A stretch of DNA of 64,000 nt from Halorarius litoreus (GTDB taxonomy: Archaea; Halobacteriota; Halobacteria; Halobacteriales; Haloarculaceae), in NCBI RefSeq assembly GCF_024362405.1, contig NZ_CP101454.1, positions 2,480,001 to 2,544,000 of the forward strand, in the 5' to 3' direction. The notes beneath the pieces were generated by a model, which saw nothing but the letters and a program-made list of their open reading frames with translations, had not been told where the DNA came from and made no database searches. A program made the position numbers and the translations under genes. This document shows, one piece after another, positions 1 to 6,943 of this stretch. Positions within the stretch are counted from its first letter, which is position 1. Every line of letters begins with the position of its first letter.

Positions 1-2
1 CG

Positions 3-113
3 CCGCAGGGCGCGATTCCAGTTGACGATATCGCCGACCGCGTCGAGGAGATCAACGCGGGCATCGACTCGCTCGTCTCGCGGCTCGACGCGCTCTCGGG
101 CGACGACGCGTAG
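3..113 (+). CDS. C-terminal end of an unidentified protein (partial)
   Basis: An open frame runs in from the left edge and stops at TAG 111-113, giving the last 36 residues of a protein. The tail is hydrophilic and looks like an amphipathic helix (DDIADRVEEINAGIDSLVSR), the kind that ends a coiled coil, followed by an acidic end. The codon use (GC-ending codons, Asp and Glu rich) matches the neighbours. Too little is present to name a family. It is convergent with the acetyltransferase gene that ends at 311. Confidence 0.5.
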   Translation, partial: PQGAIPVDDIADRVEEINAGIDSLVSRLDALSGDDA

Positions 114-155
114 ACGCTCCGGTGCATCCTCGCCCCCGTGTGGGTCCGGGCGGCA

Positions 156-228
156 GAACGGACGGGGAGGGTATGCAGACACATGGACACAGCGTGCGAG
201 AGAACGGTTTCGTGCTCCCCGTCCGTTC
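156..228. terminator. Perfect 14-bp inverted repeat between convergent genes
   Basis: Bases 156-169 (gaacggacggggag) are the exact reverse complement of 215-228, with a 45-base loop. The repeat lies between a plus-strand gene ending at 113 and a minus-strand gene ending at 311, so a role in two-way transcription end or mRNA 3' stability is likely. There is no long T run after either arm, so this is an inference from position and symmetry. Confidence 0.4.
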
Positions 229-310
229 GCTCGTGGCTGGACGCCATCGGTGACTGGCCGCTGGTGGGTAATAACGCTCGCTATGACGGCTATTGCTCGC
301 TCCGGAGCGC

Positions 311-1510
311 TCAGAACCCTTCCTTGAGCAACGGCGTCGCCTTCGGGAACAGCGCGTCGAGCGTCGCGAGCGCGTCGGCGTCGGCCGTCAGCTCACCCGC
401 GGTCGCGAGCGTCTCGGCCGACCGATAGCCACAGACGAGCTGGGAGAACGCACCGACGTCGGTCTCGGCGGCCGCGGGCGCGTCGGTCCGCTCACAGGTG
501 GCCCGCCCGTCCGCGACCGAGAGCGCGTAGCTGCCGGTGACCTCGGGGAGCAACGGGTCGTCCAGCGCGACGACCACCTCGCCGTCGGTGGGGTACGACA
601 GCGCCGAGCACGTGGCCTCCACGTCGACCAGCCGGAACATCGGGCCGGCCTCGACCGTGCAGTCGAGCTTCCGGGGGTCGGCCACGCGGTCGAGCAGGCC
701 CGCGTCCGTGTCCGTGGAGAACTCCACGGCCTTCACTTGGGAGTCGTGGTCCGCGAGGAATCGGAGGACGTGGCCGAACGCCTCGGCGTCCGCCGCGCCC
801 TGCTCTTGCACCTTGAGCGTGCGGTCGCCCCAGTCGCCCGTCACGGTGTAGACGAGGTGCGCCCGCGGCGTCCCCGCGTCGTCGAACCAGCAGTAGACGA
901 ACGGGTCGGTCTGCCACGACCGGAGCACGCGCTCTGTCCACCACTCGCCGGTGCGGTCGACCGCCAGCTCGTAGCCCGCCATCGCCGCGTCGTGGACGGC
1001 ATCGAGGGGCTCCCAGTCGTCGCGGTCGAGCTGTCGCCACTCGCCGGCCGGCTCGCTCGCCGCGGCCCGGAGGTCGCTCGGCGCGGCCGACCAGTCGAGG
1101 TAGCGGTTGCACGTCGCCCAGCCGTACTTCCGGTAGAACGGGTGTTCGAACGGCCACAGCGCCGAGATGGGTGTCCCCCCCTCGCGGTACTCCCGGCACA
1201 GCTCGCGGAGGAGCGTCGCGACGTACCCGTTCCGCCGGTGTTCGGGCGGGGTGGCGACCGTGGAGACGCCCCCCATCGAGAGCGTCGTGCCTCGGAGGCG
1301 TGTCGTGAAGTCGTACGACGATAGAATCGTGACCGGCTCGTCGCCCTCGTCGGGGTAGAGCCCGCGGCGGAACCGCGGTGGGTCGGGCCGGTCGTCGGCT
1401 TCGAGCGCCTCGGAGACGTCCGGCCCGCGCGTCGGCTGGAAGGCGTACTGGACGTACCGGACGAACAGCTCGTCGCCGGCGTCGTCGTCGGGGATGGGGC
1501 GGTACTCCAT
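311..1510 (-). CDS. Eis-type GNAT N-acetyltransferase
   Basis: 399-residue acetyl-CoA-dependent acetyltransferase of the Eis family. The first part holds a GNAT core with the acetyl-CoA loop motif ATPPEHRRNGYVATLL near residues 92-107, then the family pattern of a proline and aromatic residue run before FYRKYGW. A second degenerate GNAT-like half follows, and the C-terminal third has the layout of an SCP-2-like domain ending in a terminal Phe, as in Eis proteins where the terminal carboxylate takes part in catalysis. In Mycobacterium Eis acetylates aminoglycosides, but the archaeal substrate is unknown. ATG at 1510 is chosen because an upstream in-frame start would add 16 residues with no family counterpart. 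Confidence 0.85.
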   Translation of the reverse strand: MEYRPIPDDDAGDELFVRYVQYAFQPTRGPDVSEALEADDRPDPPRFRRGLYPDEGDEPVTILSSYDFTTRLRGTTLSMGGVSTVATPPEHRRNGYVATLLRELCREYREGGTPISALWPFEHPFYRKYGWATCNRYLDWSAAPSDLRAAASEPAGEWRQLDRDDWEPLDAVHDAAMAGYELAVDRTGEWWTERVLRSWQTDPFVYCWFDDAGTPRAHLVYTVTGDWGDRTLKVQEQGAADAEAFGHVLRFLADHDSQVKAVEFSTDTDAGLLDRVADPRKLDCTVEAGPMFRLVDVEATCSALSYPTDGEVVVALDDPLLPEVTGSYALSVADGRATCERTDAPAAAETDVGAFSQLVCGYRSAETLATAGELTADADALATLDALFPKATPLLKEGF

Positions 1511-1617
1511 GCCACCGGATGCACCGCCGGGGGTAAATGTCCGCCGGGCGGGTGACACACCGTCACCGGGGCGTCGGCGACCGTGAGATTGACGCGCCTG
1601 CGGCCCGAAGCCGGGGT

Positions 1618-1839
1618 ATGTCGACGTCGACGACCGAGAGCGGCGGACTTCCCGGGTGGGCGAAAGCCGCCATCGTCCTCGGAGCAGGTGTCGTGCTCGC
1701 GGGACTGGCCGACTACGCGCTCTCGCAGGCGGGCTACCCCTCGCTCGGCGCGCTCGCGTGGGCCATGGGCTACGCCGGAGCGATCGCCGTCATCTGGGCC
1801 GGCTGGTTCCGCCACCTCGAGTTCGAGCCCGGCGGCTAA
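1618..1839 (+). CDS. Small two-helix membrane protein
   Basis: 73 residues: a short Ser/Thr-rich N-terminus, a hydrophobic segment at about 17-35 (AAIVLGAGVVLAGLADYAL), a short loop, and a second segment at about 45-62 ending WAGWF, then an acidic tail ending EPGG. I do not recognise the family and give no function. It lies 40 bp before the next small membrane protein gene on the same strand and may be co-transcribed with it. Start ATG 1618 is preferred over an upstream in-frame start that would add a basic, non-hydrophobic leader. Confidence 0.6.
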   Translation: MSTSTTESGGLPGWAKAAIVLGAGVVLAGLADYALSQAGYPSLGALAWAMGYAGAIAVIWAGWFRHLEFEPGG

Positions 1840-1879
1840 CGGAACCATTAAGAACGAACCGTCATCATCTCAACCAAGG

Positions 1880-2137
1880 ATGTTCGCCGTACCGCTACAG
1901 GTCATCGACAACTTTCTGCTCCAGTACAACGTCGGGCAGGCCATTCTCGCGCTCTTCATCCTCTCGACGCTAGGTGCGCTGCCCCTGAAATCGATGAAGA
2001 TCGTCGGGCTGAACGCAGTCGCGTTCGGCCTGCTGTTCCTGCTCACCCCCTCGTCGCTGGAGCCAGTCCACTTCAAGTTCCTCGGTATCGCGCTGCTGTT
2101 CGTCGGGCCGCTGCTCATCATCTCGGCGCGTCGCTAG
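1880..2137 (+). CDS. Small conserved haloarchaeal membrane protein
   Basis: 85 residues, almost wholly hydrophobic, with about three membrane segments (AILALFILSTLGAL near 20-33, VGLNAVAFGLLFLLTP near 42-57, FLGIALLFVGPLLIISAR at the end). I recall similar short proteins in many haloarchaea, with no assigned function. It ends 27 bp before the convergent end of the next minus-strand gene. The 40-bp gap after the preceding gene suggests a shared transcript. Confidence 0.65.
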   Translation: MFAVPLQVIDNFLLQYNVGQAILALFILSTLGALPLKSMKIVGLNAVAFGLLFLLTPSSLEPVHFKFLGIALLFVGPLLIISARR

Positions 2138-2164
2138 TCCTCCCCCGTTTCTCACCGCGCCCGA

Positions 2165-2467
2165 TCACCGGTACAGCGACAGGTAGATCATCGCGAACCC
2201 GACGGAGAACGGGACGGTCTCGGCGATCTGGAACCAGAGGAAGTTCCCGCTCGCTTCGACGCCACCCGCGACCAGCAGTTGGGTGTTGAGGTTCGTCACG
2301 GCGACGCCCATGCTGATGAACGCGAAGCCGACGAACGCGTACTGGAGCCGCTCGGAGCCGTTCTTCCGGTACGCCTGGAAGCTGATGACCGTCAGCCCGA
2401 GCGAGAGGCCGAAGAGAACCAGTCGCATGAGTCCGAGGAACAGCCCGGCGATAGAGACATCCACCAT
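2165..2467 (-). CDS. Three-helix membrane protein paired with a winged-helix regulator
   Basis: 100 residues with three membrane segments: FLGLMRLVLFGLSLGLTVISF near 10-30, YAFVGFAFISMGVAVTNL near 43-60 and FQIAETVPFSVGFAMIYLSLY at the end. The linker AYRKNGSERLQY is typical of a haloarchaeal small membrane family (I think DUF7521) usually found next to an ArsR-like regulator. Here too it is downstream of a winged-helix gene on the same strand, but separated by 203 bp holding a tandem repeat, so joint transcription is uncertain. Function unknown; membrane sensing is an inference. Confidence 0.65.
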   Translation of the reverse strand: MVDVSIAGLFLGLMRLVLFGLSLGLTVISFQAYRKNGSERLQYAFVGFAFISMGVAVTNLNTQLLVAGGVEASGNFLWFQIAETVPFSVGFAMIYLSLYR

Positions 2468-2569
2468 ACCGGAACGGCACCGCGCAGGGGGCTTAGTTCA
2501 TTCGCCGTCGGCTGTCCACCCGCGCAGTGACTGTCAGTAGAACTACCGCGTCGTCGAGTCGGAGCTCGC

Positions 2570-2674
2570 TCCCGATGCGGTTGTCACGATGCCCGGCAGG
2601 TTACTCCCGGTGCGGTTGCCACGACGCCCGGCAGGTCACTCCCGGTGCGGTTGCCACGACGCCCGGCAGGTTAC
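2570..2674. repeat. 35-bp direct tandem repeat, three copies
   Basis: Three head-to-tail 35-bp units at 2570-2604, 2605-2639 and 2640-2674. Units two and three differ at one base (tcac versus ttac at the end). Unit one differs from unit three at three positions. Each unit contains gcccggcagg. The last unit overlaps the TAA stop of the minus-strand regulator gene at 2671-2673, so the array grows out of that gene's 3' end and forms its 3' untranslated region. Confidence 0.9.
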
Positions 2675-3021
2675 TCGCCGGCCAGTTCGTCCCACAGCTG
2701 CGTGAAGCGGTCGGGGACGTTCTCCTTGCGATAGATGCGCACCTTGTATTCGTCGTCCTGGAGGGTGATGACCGTCGAGTCGAAGTTGCACTCGTAGACG
2801 TTGAAGTGGTTCCCGTCGTCCGCGATGGCCGTCCGCTCCTCGATGAGGTCGTGTTCCTGAAGGAGCTCCAGCCGCCGATAAATCGTCGGCAGGGACATGT
2901 CACACGCCTCCGAGAGCTGTTTTGCCGACTGCGGCTCTCTGGAGATGGTGGCGAGAACGGTGCGCGCGCTCTCGTCGCCGATGGTGTTCAGGATCTCCTC
3001 GATTGGGCGCTCGTCGTCCAC
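2671..3021 (-). CDS. ArsR-like winged-helix transcription regulator
   Basis: 116 residues. The first 75 hold a winged helix-turn-helix: IGDESARTVLATI (helix 1), SAKQLSEACDMSLPTIYRRL (helix-turn-helix), then LLQEHDLIEER as the wing lead-in. The C-terminal 40 residues are a small beta-rich acidic part (HFNVYECNFDSTVITLQDDE) usual in the haloarchaeal version. It should bind DNA as a dimer; the ligand is unknown. A TATA-like CTTTTGATAG lies about 25 bases before the start. It precedes a small membrane protein gene, a common pairing in haloarchaea. Confidence 0.85.
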   Translation of the reverse strand: MDDERPIEEILNTIGDESARTVLATISREPQSAKQLSEACDMSLPTIYRRLELLQEHDLIEERTAIADDGNHFNVYECNFDSTVITLQDDEYKVRIYRKENVPDRFTQLWDELAGE

Positions 3022-3042
3022 AGAAGGGGTTTGGAGCGACCT

Positions 3043-3050
3043 ATCAAAAG
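3043..3050 (-). promoter_or_regulatory. Probable TATA box of the winged-helix regulator
   Basis: On the minus strand CTTTTGAT is centred about 25 bases before the ATG at 3021, the spacing expected for a leaderless haloarchaeal transcript. A second A/T-rich run (GCAATAAACG, 3051-3060) is adjacent, so the exact element is uncertain. Confidence 0.35.
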
Positions 3051-3166
3051 CGTTTATTGCTGACTGTCGACGTGTCGCTCCGACTCAGATTCCCTATCAG
3101 AGTGGACTGACAAGCGACACAGCTTGGGTGAGACGAGGAAAGTCTACGATTTGGTGGCTGTGTTGG

Positions 3167-4798
3167 TTACTGCGCGACGAAGTAGGTGAGATACGTCACC
3201 TCTCCGGCCGCGCTCTTAGCTTCGAAGGTCACGATGAGCATTCCTTCGAACGAGTTCCCAGCACTGTAGAGGTCGTCGTCGAAGGTGAACTCCAGTGTGA
3301 CCTCTTCGTCACCACTTCCGACCTTGCCGAACCCGCCATTCGAGACCGGAGTCAGCTGGTCTCCAAGCTTGAGGTTGGAAGCCACAGTCGCTCCGCTGTC
3401 CTTTCGGACGACGTCGACTTCCGTCGGGTCGCTGTTCTTGTCGGGATTCAGGACGAACGACATCCGCATCTGGGTAATCGTCCATTCGGTGGAGTCGTCG
3501 TTCCTGAACGTCGCCTCAATCTCGGTTTTGGACTTCGCATCGGCGTCTACGAACCGGATGTTGGCCGTCGGATTGATGTCCTTCAGGTCACCCGTCGGCG
3601 GGATCGCGTTGTCCGACACCGGGAGCGCGTTATACTCGACGACGAACGGGTCCGTGTCCTCGCTCGTGTCGAGGTTGTTGTCGCCATCCGGGTCATACCA
3701 TGCTCGAATATCGATCGAGGTGTTGTCGATGGGGTTGACGGTAATCGTCGTCCGTCCGTCGTCGTCGGTCGTCGCAGGGGTGGTGCCGACGAAAGTCGCG
3801 TTCCCTGTGGTAATTTCGAACGAAACGGTCTCGCCCGCCACGGGGTTGTTGAACCGGTCGCGGAGCTCCACAGTGATGTCTGTGCCGCCCGGCTGGATAG
3901 CGGGTGAAGATGCTCCCACTTTCGTCAGGTACGCTGGGCCTTCTTCGGTGTGTCCGGTACCAACCCCGACTTTCGAGAGCCGCAGGTCGTAGGTCACGCC
4001 CTCTTTGAGGGTGATGGTGACCGTGTCTGCAGTCTCATCTACGACGACACTCTGGACGTTACCGACCGGGGCCATCTCGTCAGCCAGGAGCTTGGACCAG
4101 TCTGCCTGCGACAGCGTCGTCCCGAGCGTCAGCGTAATCGGACTGCCGCTCGCGGTGTTCGTGATACTCACGGTCTGTGCGGGGCCACTGATTGGCACTG
4201 CATCGAGCGTCACTGCCTTCGTGGAACTCTCCGAGAGGCTCCCGTTGAGGGTGGTCAGCGAAATCCGGTTGCCGCTGATGAGGTTACCGTTGTCGAACAC
4301 TGCCGTTCCGCCGTTCTCGTCGCTGTTGTACAGTATCCCGTGCTCGTACGTCGTCGACGGTGCACTATCGTACTCGTTGTACGAGGGGCGGTAGCTCAGC
4401 GTGGTCGACTCGAAGTTGAGGGCTCCTGCAGTTTGGAAGTAGCCATCGGTTTCCGCATTGAGTGCTGATACGTTGCCGAATGAGATCGAGCTAGGGTTGC
4501 TCGTCGCTAACGTCCCCGCGGCCGGTCCCGGATTGATTAAGAACAATCGGGGCGGGTAGCGGACGCCGGTTTCGACTGCTGATGAACTCTCTGCACCCAG
4601 CGCGGCGGCTCTATCGACGTTCTGGTCGAACTCCTGGAAGTCCGCCTGCACCCGCGTGTTGTGTTCGAACTCGATCTGCTGGTTTGCCGCCGGCACGCCG
4701 GCGACCTGGACGATGACCAGCACCGCGATGACGAGCGCGAAGACGAGGATGGCGCCGAGCACCTCGGAGACGCCTCTCCTGTCGGGTAAGAAATTCAT
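3167..4798 (-). CDS. Large pilin-like surface protein with type IV pilin signal and Ig-like domain
   Basis: 543 residues. The N-terminus has a class III (type IV pilin) signal: basic MNFLPDRRG, then VSEVLGAILVFALVIAVLV as the hydrophobic scaffold, with probable prepilin peptidase cleavage near Gly9. The rest is outside the cell. Residues about 290-380 form an invasin-like Ig domain (PAIQPGGTDITVELRDRFNN, then DDDGRTTITV), with an acidic DPDGDNNLD calcium-type loop near 369-377. The C-terminal 140 residues form another beta-rich domain. At 543 residues it is far larger than a usual pilin, so it may be a tip adhesin or minor pilin. It follows pilC by 90 bp on the same strand. Base composition is somewhat lower in G+C than neighbours. 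ATG 4798 is chosen because it puts the signal at the N-terminus. Confidence 0.8.
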   Translation of the reverse strand: MNFLPDRRGVSEVLGAILVFALVIAVLVIVQVAGVPAANQQIEFEHNTRVQADFQEFDQNVDRAAALGAESSSAVETGVRYPPRLFLINPGPAAGTLATSNPSSISFGNVSALNAETDGYFQTAGALNFESTTLSYRPSYNEYDSAPSTTYEHGILYNSDENGGTAVFDNGNLISGNRISLTTLNGSLSESSTKAVTLDAVPISGPAQTVSITNTASGSPITLTLGTTLSQADWSKLLADEMAPVGNVQSVVVDETADTVTITLKEGVTYDLRLSKVGVGTGHTEEGPAYLTKVGASSPAIQPGGTDITVELRDRFNNPVAGETVSFEITTGNATFVGTTPATTDDDGRTTITVNPIDNTSIDIRAWYDPDGDNNLDTSEDTDPFVVEYNALPVSDNAIPPTGDLKDINPTANIRFVDADAKSKTEIEATFRNDDSTEWTITQMRMSFVLNPDKNSDPTEVDVVRKDSGATVASNLKLGDQLTPVSNGGFGKVGSGDEEVTLEFTFDDDLYSAGNSFEGMLIVTFEAKSAAGEVTYLTYFVAQ

Positions 4799-4888
4799 AC
4801 CAGCTAACACGCGCCGTGAGGTATCAAGCCTTTCTATCGAGCTTACCTCCGGTAATCCAACCGTACCTGGGGTGAAACGTGGGGTCAT

Positions 4889-6943
4889 TTAGATCACCAA
4901 GAACGCCACCATCGTGATAGCGACCATGAGGATGGCGTACTTCAGCCCGGAGAACGCGTCGTTCTCCGCGAGCTTGCCGGCGAGGACGCCGGAGCCGACA
5001 CCCATGATGAGTGCGGCGTGGAAGAACACCGCCGTGTAGACGTTCACCGGGACGTTGATGAACGACACCGGGAGCTCACCACTCGTGCTCGGTTGGCTGG
5101 CGCCAACCTCGCTGACCGGGCCCAGGAAGCTCGCGTCGAGCATCACGACCACGAGCAGGAAGACGAGGAAGCCGATGACGACGACTGCCACGTACGACGA
5201 GAGTTCGCGGCGGCGCGCCCGCTCCATCTTCGCGCGGTTGCGGGTGTCCTCAGCGGCGATGGCAAGCACGCGCGAGAGGTCACCCGACGAGTGGATACCG
5301 TCGGCGAGCAGCTTCATCGTCCGCGCGAGCTGCGGGACGCGCAGCCGGTTGGCGAACGCCAGCAGTGCCGCGGTCACGTCGTGGTTCCACTGGATGTCGT
5401 TGCGGACGGTCTTGATCTCCTCGGCGACGATGCCGTCGGACCACCGCGAAACGAGCGCCAGCCCCTCGGTGAGGGGGATGCCCATCTTGTTCGCGCTCGA
5501 CAGGATGTTGAGCGTGTCGGGGAACCGGCGGGCGATCTCGTTCTCGCGGCGCGTCTTCAGTTCGTGGAAGATGGACAGCGGCACCGCCACGACCAGGAAC
5601 GGGAAGACGACCAGCGCGGTCGTCGTCCGAATCGGGTCGTCGAGCATCGCGTCCAGCGACGCCTCGACGGAGCCGCTAGCGACCATGACCGCGACCGCGA
5701 CGAGCGCGAGCGGCACCGATACCACGAGCGAGAGCACCGGCGTCATCTCGATGGCCGGCAGCGGGTCGGAGAGGAGCTCCTTCATGCGGAGCAGTCGCTG
5801 GCGCTTGCCGTACTCGACGAGCCGCTCGTCGGGGTTCTCGGAATCCTGTTCGGGGGCCTTCGGCCGGTCGTACGCGACGACCTCCGGGACCGAGTGGACC
5901 TGCTCGAACGGCTGGCTCAGCACGTCGATGACCACGAGGAACGCGACCATCGCGAGCGGGATGACGAGGTAGACCAGCAGGCTGATCTGCGGGATGACGC
6001 TCCCACCGATGAGGCTGATGACGACCAGCGTCACGATGAGGAACAGCGGCGCGGCGACGAAGCCGACCACGAAGATCTCGGCCATCATCGAGAGCGTCTC
6101 GAGGAAGTCCTCCTGCTCCTCCTCTGCCTGGCGGAGGTAGGTCTCGGACTCCGACTCGAAGAACGTCGTGACGTCCGCGCCGGAGTCGAGCACGCCGATG
6201 AGGTCGTCGAGGAACTGCTCTAAGTTCTCACTCGGCGTGAGGTTCCGCGCGTTCTGGAGCGCGGTGTAGATGTCGCTGCCGAACATGTCGACGTCGGTGA
6301 CGATCATCTCGAACTCCTTGGCGACTTCGCCGTACACGTCGTCGGCGTCGGCTAACAGGCGCATCGTCTCGACGAGGCTCATCCCGCCGTGGGAGAGCGC
6401 GTACATGTAGACGATGGCGTGCGGCAGCACGATGTCGATGTTCTGCCGGCGGGCAGAGACGACGGTGGTCGGGTAGTAGTACCGGCCGAACCAGACGCTC
6501 GCGGCGGCGATGCCACCCAGAACGAGGGTGAGCGCCGCGCCGCCGAACAGCGTCTTGTTCGCCGCGATGTACTCGACGACCCCGCCGCGGACGCCCGCGA
6601 GGGGGCTGGTGAGTCCCTCGAACACGCCGACGGTGGCGAGGAGGTAGGTCACGAGCAGCCCGAGCAGGGCACCGAGGACGCTCGCCACGATGGCGTAGCG
6701 AAGCGACGTCGCGAGATACTCGTCGTACGTCGAGCCCATCCGCGACTGGTTCAGGCTCCGCTGGAGCCCATTGTAGTCGTGCGGGCGGAGCTTGAAGTAC
6801 GTCCGAATCCAGCCGTACTCCTCGCGGAGGCGCCGCCGCTCGTCCTCGTCGATGGGACGGGACTCGGCGACGTTCTCGATGCCGTACTCCGAGGGTGGCA
6901 GCTCGACCGTCGGCGTGGAGGTGTCGACCTCGTACTCAGTCAT
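4889..6943 (-). CDS. pilC: Type II/IV secretion system membrane platform protein (PilC/TadC type)
   Basis: 684-residue polytopic protein that anchors pilus assembly in the membrane. It has two T2SSF-like halves: a cytoplasmic N-terminus, a membrane pair near residues 85-150, a first GspF-like domain around 165-285 (HAIVYMYALSHGGMSLVETM), a membrane pair near 295-340, then a second pair near 405-460 and a second GspF domain around 480-590 (ILSSANKMGIPLTEGLALVS), ending in three or four more helices. The fused double domain is typical of haloarchaeal PilC. Its start overlaps the end of the ATPase gene by 8 bp, so the two are translationally coupled. Confidence 0.9.
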   Translation of the reverse strand: MTEYEVDTSTPTVELPPSEYGIENVAESRPIDEDERRRLREEYGWIRTYFKLRPHDYNGLQRSLNQSRMGSTYDEYLATSLRYAIVASVLGALLGLLVTYLLATVGVFEGLTSPLAGVRGGVVEYIAANKTLFGGAALTLVLGGIAAASVWFGRYYYPTTVVSARRQNIDIVLPHAIVYMYALSHGGMSLVETMRLLADADDVYGEVAKEFEMIVTDVDMFGSDIYTALQNARNLTPSENLEQFLDDLIGVLDSGADVTTFFESESETYLRQAEEEQEDFLETLSMMAEIFVVGFVAAPLFLIVTLVVISLIGGSVIPQISLLVYLVIPLAMVAFLVVIDVLSQPFEQVHSVPEVVAYDRPKAPEQDSENPDERLVEYGKRQRLLRMKELLSDPLPAIEMTPVLSLVVSVPLALVAVAVMVASGSVEASLDAMLDDPIRTTTALVVFPFLVVAVPLSIFHELKTRRENEIARRFPDTLNILSSANKMGIPLTEGLALVSRWSDGIVAEEIKTVRNDIQWNHDVTAALLAFANRLRVPQLARTMKLLADGIHSSGDLSRVLAIAAEDTRNRAKMERARRRELSSYVAVVVIGFLVFLLVVVMLDASFLGPVSEVGASQPSTSGELPVSFINVPVNVYTAVFFHAALIMGVGSGVLAGKLAENDAFSGLKYAILMVAITMVAFLVI

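Noticed and set aside
293..1324. Long plus-strand open frame opposite the Eis-type gene, and many like it across the window
   Set aside because: High G+C keeps antisense frames open. Their products are Arg- and Val-rich with no domain sense, while the opposite strand encodes a clear family protein.
2570..2674. Possible CRISPR array
   Set aside because: The 35-bp units are joined without spacers and only three exist, so this is a simple tandem repeat.
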